Source: Sporolactobacillus sp. THM7-7 (lineage in GTDB: Bacteria > Bacillota > Bacilli > Bacillales > Sporolactobacillaceae). From it: DNA of 48,016 nucleotides. The stretch lies in assembly GCF_004153225.1 (NCBI RefSeq), contig NZ_SEMB01000025.1:1-48016 (forward strand), written 5' to 3'. Below are positions 43,573 to 48,016 of the stretch, one piece after another (the stretch's first letter is position 1; each line of letters starts with the position of its first letter). The notes below the pieces were generated by a model. That model had not been told where the DNA came from. It ran no database searches and was given only the letters and a program-made list of their open reading frames with translations. A program made the translations under genes and the position numbers.

Positions 43573-43612
43573 GAAGGTTTTCCAAAAGGAATGACCTTTT
43601 TTATTTTTTTTT
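43573..43612 (+). terminator. Intrinsic terminator after the 129-residue gene
   Basis: AAGGTTTTCC pairs with GGAATGACCTT (a small internal mismatch) around AAAA, followed by long T-runs. Confidence 0.8.
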
Positions 43613-43654
43613 TTAAAAGTTAAGCGGTTACGCTCTCTTTTCGGATCATACATA

Positions 43655-43696
43655 AATAAGCGGCCGGAAACGGACTTGCGTTTCCGACCGCTTTTC
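43655..43696. terminator. Intrinsic terminator of cstA
   Basis: AAGCGGCCGGAAACG pairs with CGTTTCCGACCGCTT with one mismatch and a 6-base loop. T-rich stretches follow on both strands, so it may stop traffic from both sides. Confidence 0.85.
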
Positions 43697-43707
43697 TCAG
43701 GCAGCCG

Positions 43708-45498
43708 CTACCCCGCTATATCCGATTTGATGCGCGGAGCATACCATATTTCCAGCCATTTTTTAATGGCCGTTACCATAATTATCAGACCGAGCGCCAG
43801 CATGATAAGAGACAGTACGGCGTTAAGGACGCTGAACCCGTCCGCCTCCGGGTTGAGATACACATTGGTGATCATCCAGTAGCCGGCTGCGTTTACCGTG
43901 ACGTACAGATAGGCCAGCGGAATGAGACAAGTCAGCATGTAGCGGCGCCTGACCGCGATTTTCAAGACAAACGTCCCCCCGACGATCAGCCCAATTGCCG
44001 CCATGAGCTGATTGGAGACACCGAAGAGTACCCAGATCGAGCCGATATCTCCTGAATAAAGCAAATACCCCCAAAGAAAACAAGCCAAGGCGCTGGCAAA
44101 GATCGAGCCCGGCATCCAGTCGACTTTTTTCAGCGGCTTGTAAAATTCACCGAAGAAATCCTGGATCAGGTAGCGGGCAACCCGCGTTCCCGCATCTACA
44201 GCGGTCAGGATGAAGACCGCCTCAAACAGAATGACAAATTGGAAAAAGTAGGGCGCCAGATGGTTGAACCATTGAATACTTGTAAAAATGTAGGTCATCC
44301 CGACCGCGAGCGTGACGGCGCCGCCCGGCCGGCCTTCCAGCGCCAGTCCGATCTCCTGATTCAGATGCGGCAGATTAACGACATTCATTCCAAGTGTCTG
44401 GAAAACTTCCGGGACAGCGTTGATCGCAAAGTAGTCCGCCGGGTGCAGGGCGGTCGCCGCGATCAGCGCCATCACACCAACGAGGCATTCCACAAGCATC
44501 GCGCCGAATCCGACCATTTTAATGTCCGACCAGCGATTGATCATTTTCGGCGTGGTTCCCGAGCTGACGAACGCGTGAAACCCGGAAATGGCGCCGCACG
44601 CAATCGTAATAGAGATAAACGGCCAGACCGGACCTCCGATCACCGGGCCCCCTCCGCCGGTGAATTCGGTCAGAGCCGGCATCCGGATAACGGGATTAAT
44701 CATGAATATGCCGATAATGAGCGCGATGAACACGCCGATTTTCATAAAAGAGCTCAAATAATCCCGGGGAGTCAGAAGCAGCCAGACCGGAAGCGCCGCC
44801 GCAAAAAAAGCGTACACCGGCAGTAAAATCGACAGCAGGCTGGCATCCAATGTCAGAAAATGCCCAAACGCGGTGTCCTGAATGTACGGTCCGGCAAATA
44901 CGGCGAGCATCACGAATAAAAAGCCAACCACTGAAGCGATTTTCAGATTTCCGGTCTTTCGATAGTAGAGGCCGACCGCCATAGCAATCGGAATCGTCAT
45001 CAGAACAGTGAACGTTCCCCACGGATTATTAGCCAGGGCATTGACGACGACCATCGACAGTCCCGCCATCGTGATTGTAATAATAAACAGCATCGCCAGT
45101 CCGGTGCAAAAACCGGCAACCGGCCCCATCTCTTTCTTCGCCACGTATGACAGCGATTTGCCTTTATGGCGCATCGACGCATACAAGACCACCATGTCAT
45201 GCACGGCTCCGCCGATGACCGCCCCGATTAACAGCCAGAGCAGTCCCGGAAGATAGCCGAATTGGGCGGCCAGGACCGGACCGACAAGGGGTCCGGCCGC
45301 CGCGATCGCCGCAAAATGGTGTCCGAACACGACCCAGCGATTGGTCGGTTCATAATTTTTCCCGTCGGCAAGCTCATGCGCCGGCGTTGGCACTTGATCA
45401 TTCAGACGCAGTACCCGGTTTGCCATAAAAATACCATAAAGCCGATACGTTATCGCTAAAATACACATCGATCCGATCACAATTGTAATCGCATTCAT
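43708..45498 (-). CDS. cstA: CstA-family carbon starvation protein (pyruvate/peptide transporter)
   Basis: Polytopic membrane protein of 596 residues with about 16 helices, close in length to B. subtilis CstA (598). Signature segments are YEPTNRWVVFGHHFAAIAAAGPLVGPVLAAQFG, GAVHDMVVLYASMRHKGKSL, CGAISGFHAFVSSGTTPK and DAGTRVARYLIQDFFGE. E. coli relatives BtsT and CstA import pyruvate or peptides in carbon-poor conditions, so a similar role is inferred. The start is the ATG with AAGGAGG seven bases upstream; an upstream in-frame extension has none. Two palindromes lie about 140-170 bases before the start and probably control it. Confidence 0.95.
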   Translation of the reverse strand: MNAITIVIGSMCILAITYRLYGIFMANRVLRLNDQVPTPAHELADGKNYEPTNRWVVFGHHFAAIAAAGPLVGPVLAAQFGYLPGLLWLLIGAVIGGAVHDMVVLYASMRHKGKSLSYVAKKEMGPVAGFCTGLAMLFIITITMAGLSMVVVNALANNPWGTFTVLMTIPIAMAVGLYYRKTGNLKIASVVGFLFVMLAVFAGPYIQDTAFGHFLTLDASLLSILLPVYAFFAAALPVWLLLTPRDYLSSFMKIGVFIALIIGIFMINPVIRMPALTEFTGGGGPVIGGPVWPFISITIACGAISGFHAFVSSGTTPKMINRWSDIKMVGFGAMLVECLVGVMALIAATALHPADYFAINAVPEVFQTLGMNVVNLPHLNQEIGLALEGRPGGAVTLAVGMTYIFTSIQWFNHLAPYFFQFVILFEAVFILTAVDAGTRVARYLIQDFFGEFYKPLKKVDWMPGSIFASALACFLWGYLLYSGDIGSIWVLFGVSNQLMAAIGLIVGGTFVLKIAVRRRYMLTCLIPLAYLYVTVNAAGYWMITNVYLNPEADGFSVLNAVLSLIMLALGLIIMVTAIKKWLEIWYAPRIKSDIAG

Positions 45499-45610
45499 TA
45501 TTTTTCCTCCTTCGCTCGAATCCATTCCCTTTCCCGATTTTTCTGGGACAAATAAACCGGTTGCTCTAATCCTATGAAAGCTTCAAAGCATTTCATGAAA
45601 GAAAAAAAGG

Positions 45611-45671
45611 AAAATAGTGCAGCATAAAATGGCGTTATGTTATATAACATATGTAAATTGTTATATAACAA
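45611..45671 (-). promoter_or_regulatory. cstA control region: two 14-bp palindromes centred 21 bp apart
   Basis: ATGTTATATAACAT (45637-45650) and TTGTTATATAACAA (45658-45671) are both perfect palindromes with the common core TGTTATATAACA; their centres are exactly 21 bases apart. A minus-strand -10-like TATTTT lies at 45611-45616 with no -35 box. That would place the palindromes near -40 and -61, the usual arrangement for a dimeric activator. Confidence 0.65.
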
Positions 45672-45761
45672 CAATGAAAACAAAAAAAATACAGAAAACC
45701 TCTTCAATGTTTTTTCCCTGATCCACCTATTTAAGAACCCCCTCTCCTGTCCTTTTTATTT

Positions 45762-45836
45762 CCCGATCTGTTCATTTGTTGATTTTTTTGCACTTACTGA
45801 TGATTCTTTCCTCATTACTGATGATTTTTAAAGCGA
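45762..45836. repeat. Short intergenic repeat with core TTACTGATGATT, copy 2
   Basis: The left flank CCGATCTGTTCATTTGTTGA and two TTACTGATGATT units 21 bases apart match the locus at 7265-7360. It lies about 260 bases upstream of the cstA start and divergent from the next gene. Confidence 0.75.
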
Positions 45837-45983
45837 CGAATAGATCGTGTGTTCATTTTATCATGAATTCGCTTACATATCTATAGTCAGGCGCTAAAAA
45901 GATTCACGCCTCCGGTTGCACTTTTTGCTGGCGTATTATAAAGTGAATGCGTAAAACCATTCGGCAGGCGCTGTATTTGTTGA

Positions 45984-46023
45984 CGAAGCCAAGTCTTAGC
46001 GCCGGCTGAGCCTGAGTATTTCT
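45984..46023. repeat. Dispersed CGAAGCCAAG element, copy 2
   Basis: CGAAGCCAAGTCTTAGCGCC, then GGCTGAGCCTGAGTATTTCT. It matches the copy at 23633-23672 over 40 bases with about ten differences and no gap. It ends about 60 bases before the start of the next gene. Confidence 0.5.
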
Positions 46024-46081
46024 CATGCTTAATCCGCCGGAAATTTCATATTTTTTTAACGTATAAAGCGAGGACAAACCA

Positions 46082-46564
46082 TTGATGAAGCCTTACCGTG
46101 ACTTAACCGTTTACAATATTATCTTTCCCATATTTATGTTCTATATTTCTCCGACTTTTTTCGGACTGGCTGCTGCCTTTAATCTGATCATCGATGCGCT
46201 TGTCCTTTTTGCTTTTCTCCGCTTTTTTAATATTAAGTTGAAACGCCGCATTCCGTTACTGATGCAGCTGTGGGGAATCGGGCTGCTGGCCGATGTTCTC
46301 GGATCTTTCGTCCTCCTTCTCGCCGCAGTAGGCGGAAAATGGCTACCGATACCCGTCATCGATGAATACGCCATCTACTCTTCGCCCTTAAGCATACTCA
46401 CATTCTGCGTGGCGATCCTGATCTCCGCTCAGCTGATCTACTGGTTGGACTTGAAGGTGCTCAAACGGAGGCTGACCGTTAACCAGTCTCGAAGAATCGC
46501 CCTCGTTTTTGCTATTGTTACGGCTCCCTACACCTTTCTCATCCCGACCGTCTGGTTTTTGTGA
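46082..46564 (+). CDS. Unrecognised membrane protein, about 160 residues
   Basis: Integral membrane protein with four hydrophobic helices (about 10-28, 32-48, 62-85 and 102-120) and a fifth near the C-terminus (about 138-158). Between helices 2 and 3 is a basic loop (NIKLKRRIP), and another (LKVLKRRLTVNQSRR) follows helix 4, both likely cytoplasmic. The start is either the TTG at 46082 (eight bases from GAGG) or the ATG at 46085 (11 bases). It is conserved-looking but I recognise no family. It stands alone, directly upstream of the decayed dha locus. Confidence 0.7.
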   Translation: MMKPYRDLTVYNIIFPIFMFYISPTFFGLAAAFNLIIDALVLFAFLRFFNIKLKRRIPLLMQLWGIGLLADVLGSFVLLLAAVGGKWLPIPVIDEYAIYSSPLSILTFCVAILISAQLIYWLDLKVLKRRLTVNQSRRIALVFAIVTAPYTFLIPTVWFL

Positions 46565-46726
46565 AAAGGTATTGATAATCCCAGGGAGATTTCTGTATCC
46601 GCTTGTTTTTTCTGCCGACCGTCTAGTTTTTATCACAGATCCGGAAAAAGGGAATTCGTGATTTTTTTACGAAATTTTTATTCTTTTGAAAAAAACTTTA
46701 GTCATCCTGTTTTAAAGTAAACGTTT

Positions 46727-47032
46727 CACGGGGAACCGGGCTACCGCCGCGAAAAAGTAAAATCATCGAAAGACATCGCCTCAGAGCTGACCGAACAGCT
46801 CAAAAAAAATTTTCATTGGCAGGGCGGCGACCGTTACGGCATTTTAGTGAACGGAATGGGCGCAACCCCGCTGATGGAACAGTACGTTTTCATCAATGAC
46901 GTGCATCAATTGCTGGAGAGGGAAAAACTGGATATCCAATTTAATAAAGTCGGCAGCTATATGACGTCACTGGATATGGCAGGAATATCGCTGACGATGA
47001 TTCACTTAACGGACGAACGCTGGCTGGACTGA
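46727..47032 (+). pseudogene. dhaK: dhaK fragment: C-terminal third of dihydroxyacetone kinase subunit K
   Basis: About 101 codons match the C-terminal part of PTS-dependent DhaK: HGEPGYRREK, YGILVNGMGATPLMEQY, NDVHQLLEREK and VGSYMTSLDMAGISLTMIHL. Intact DhaK is about 330 residues. Similarity begins at the substrate-binding histidine of the GIHGEPG motif, and an in-frame TAA lies at 46718-46720 just before it. The N-terminal two thirds, the start codon and the ribosome site are gone. A GTG at 46847 could not give a working enzyme. The gene order dhaK-dhaL-dhaM is otherwise kept. Confidence 0.9.
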
Positions 47033-47079
47033 CTGCATTTTCCTGTCGAAACCATCGCGTGGTAAGGAGGCATCTTTAG

Positions 47080-47670
47080 ATGTTCACAGTTGAAAATACG
47101 ATTAAATGGCTAACGATTTTCGCACAAAAAATCGATGAAAATAAAGCTTATCTGAGCAACCTAGATCAGGCGATCGGCGACGGGGACCATGGTACCAATA
47201 TGGCCCGAGGAACGGCGGCCATGAAAACAGCTCTCACGGAAAAGCCGTTCGATACGGTTCAGGATGTGTTTAAAACGGCGGCCATGACATTATTAAGTAA
47301 AATCGGCGGGGCCTCGGGGCCTTTATATGGTTCCGCTTTCATAGGCATGGCCAAACAGTCAGCGGACACGGCTTCAGATCTTCCTGCCATCATTCAGGCC
47401 GGCCTTGAGGGGATTCAAAAGCGCGGAAAGGCGGAAGCCGGCGACAAAACGATGGTCGACGTATGGCTTCCCGTAGTCGACGCGCTAAAGCATAAAGCGC
47501 TAAGCAAGGAACTCATTCAATCTAAGGTTCAATCCACCGAAGCGATGAAGGCGAAAAAGGGCCGCGCCTCGTACCTGGGGGACCGTTCGACCGGCCATAT
47601 TGACCCGGGAGCTTCTTCAAGCGGCCTTCTCTTCGAGTCAATGATTGAGGGGGGCGTACTGAATGAGTGA
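47080..47670 (+). CDS. dhaL: Dihydroxyacetone kinase ADP-binding subunit DhaL
   Basis: Nucleotide-carrying subunit of the PTS-dependent Dha kinase; its bound ADP is rephosphorylated by DhaM and used by DhaK. The 196 residues are full length. The Mg-ADP motif GDGDHG holds D34, D36 and H37; also present are IGGASGPLYG, AGDKTMVDVW and the C-terminal GRASYLGDRSTGHIDPGA. The start is the ATG with AAGGAGG nine bases upstream. It overlaps dhaM by eight bases. It looks intact, but its partners on both sides are broken, so it is probably non-functional unless complete copies exist elsewhere. Confidence 0.95.
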   Translation: MFTVENTIKWLTIFAQKIDENKAYLSNLDQAIGDGDHGTNMARGTAAMKTALTEKPFDTVQDVFKTAAMTLLSKIGGASGPLYGSAFIGMAKQSADTASDLPAIIQAGLEGIQKRGKAEAGDKTMVDVWLPVVDALKHKALSKELIQSKVQSTEAMKAKKGRASYLGDRSTGHIDPGASSSGLLFESMIEGGVLNE

Positions 47671-47902
47671 ATTCGGCGTTTTACTTGTATCCCATGTTTC
47701 ACAGATTGCGGAAGGGATCCGTACTTTATTGAAAGAGGCCGCACCGGATGTGCCGATTACGATCGCCGGAGGCACGGATGACGGCGATGTCGGTACCAGT
47801 TTTGAAAAAATTCAGGCTGCCGCAGCCGATAATCCCGGGGAACGGCTGCTCGCCTTTTACGATCTCGGCAGCTCAAAAATGAATCTAAGTAGGGCTTGCT
47901 GA
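47663..47902 (+). pseudogene. dhaM: Truncated dhaM, PTS-dependent Dha kinase phosphotransfer subunit
   Basis: EIIA-mannose-like subunit that receives phosphate from HPr. The start is normal (MSEFGVLLVSH, with the phosphohistidine H11) and the match continues through ITIAGGTDDGDVGTS and LLAFYDLGSSKMNL. Similarity stops at 47887; the frame then runs four codons into foreign sequence and ends at TGA. About 75 of the normal 120 or more residues remain. The break coincides with the end of a probable insertion sequence. Confidence 0.88.
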
Positions 47903-48016
47903 ATCAATAAGGTTTTTGGGTTTTCTAGTCAATTTAATCTTTAAGTCATGGAGTGCACAAAGAAAAGGGATCGTATGTTCCTGAAAAAGCAAAAAAAGCG
48001 CAGAGAAGCCCTAAGG
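47888..48016 (+). mobile_element. Left end of a probable insertion sequence inside dhaM, cut by the window edge
   Basis: At 47888 dhaM gives way to AGTAGGGCTTGCTGAATC, an end signature (GGGCTTGCTGA) I associate with IS1182-like elements. A ribosome site and a start codon follow within 90 bases, as expected before a transposase gene. The far end and any target duplication lie outside the window, so the family is tentative. Confidence 0.55.
47975..48016 (+). CDS. Start of an open frame, possibly the transposase (partial)
   Basis: ATG at 47975 with AAAAGGGA about five bases upstream. Only 14 codons are visible (MFLKKQKKRREALR), strongly basic. The frame runs off the window, so no family can be assigned from it. 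The position just inside the IS end suggests a transposase. Confidence 0.35.
   Translation, partial: MFLKKQKKRREALR

Noticed and set aside
42913-43653. A 246-codon minus-strand frame opposite the two unrecognised genes
   Set aside because: It has no ribosome site and runs through two plus-strand terminators; the plus-strand genes have good ribosome sites and a terminator, so they are preferred.
46721-46740. cre site in front of the dhaK fragment (GTAAACGTTTCAC)
   Set aside because: The arms are one base short of cre spacing, and the position is inside the truncation junction rather than a promoter.

Overview
The window reads as chromosomal DNA from a Gram-positive, Bacillales-type Firmicute of roughly balanced base composition. 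Most genes have close family counterparts in Bacillus subtilis (patA, ydbS/ydbT, pbpC, ptsHI, fruKA, qoxABCD, pdxK, helD, cstA, a Uup/YfmR-type ABC-F gene). Strong GGAGG ribosome sites, frequent TTG and GTG starts and U-tailed hairpin terminators fit this. Family-level placement (for example Sporolactobacillaceae) is only a guess. No rRNA, tRNA, CRISPR array or complete prophage was seen.

Layout. 0.1-9.7 kb: a small heat-shock protein, a patA-ilvE aminotransferase pair, an FHS-type sugar transporter, the ydbS-ydbT membrane pair, and a nucleotidase-ung pair. 10-18 kb: a class B penicillin-binding lipoprotein, then the PTS block ptsH-ptsI and fruK-fruA, with a MITE-like element on each side of ptsHI. 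18.4-22.4 kb: the four-gene aa3-type quinol oxidase operon qoxABCD. 22.7-26 kb: a secreted NlpC/P60-LysM peptidoglycan hydrolase, a 1 kb array of 21-bp repeats, and a fused methionine sulfoxide reductase. 26-36 kb: pdxK, a small IS-derived palindrome, a FAH-family hydrolase, a TetR gene divergent from an ABC-2 exporter pair, a GH36 alpha-galactosidase, an SDR oxidoreductase and an ABC-F ATPase. 37.6-45.5 kb: a MerR regulator, an EamA transporter, an exact 8 x 103-bp repeat array, helD, two unrecognised genes, and cstA with a twin-palindrome control region. 46-48 kb: a membrane protein, then a dihydroxyacetone kinase operon in which dhaK has lost its 5' two thirds, dhaL is intact, and dhaM is cut by what looks like the end of an insertion sequence.

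How the genes fit together. Sugar handling dominates: the general PTS phosphocarriers, a fructose PTS with its 1-phosphofructokinase, an alpha-galactosidase, a sugar symporter and a decayed PTS-dependent Dha kinase. Near-consensus CcpA (cre) sites lie upstream of ptsH and qoxA. Quinol oxidase supplies aerobic respiration and CstA probably takes up pyruvate or peptides when carbon is short.

The most unusual property is the set of intergenic repeats with a period of 20-21 bp. They occur at six places: 7.3, 24, 27.2, 34.7, 39.3-40.1 and 45.8 kb. They include a 46-unit array with no insertion or deletion and a higher-order array whose 103-bp unit is itself four 21-bp monomers plus one 19-bp monomer. 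Two 14-bp palindromes upstream of cstA are also centred 21 bp apart. Twenty-one base pairs is two turns of B-DNA, so a helically phased protein-binding or structural role is worth testing.
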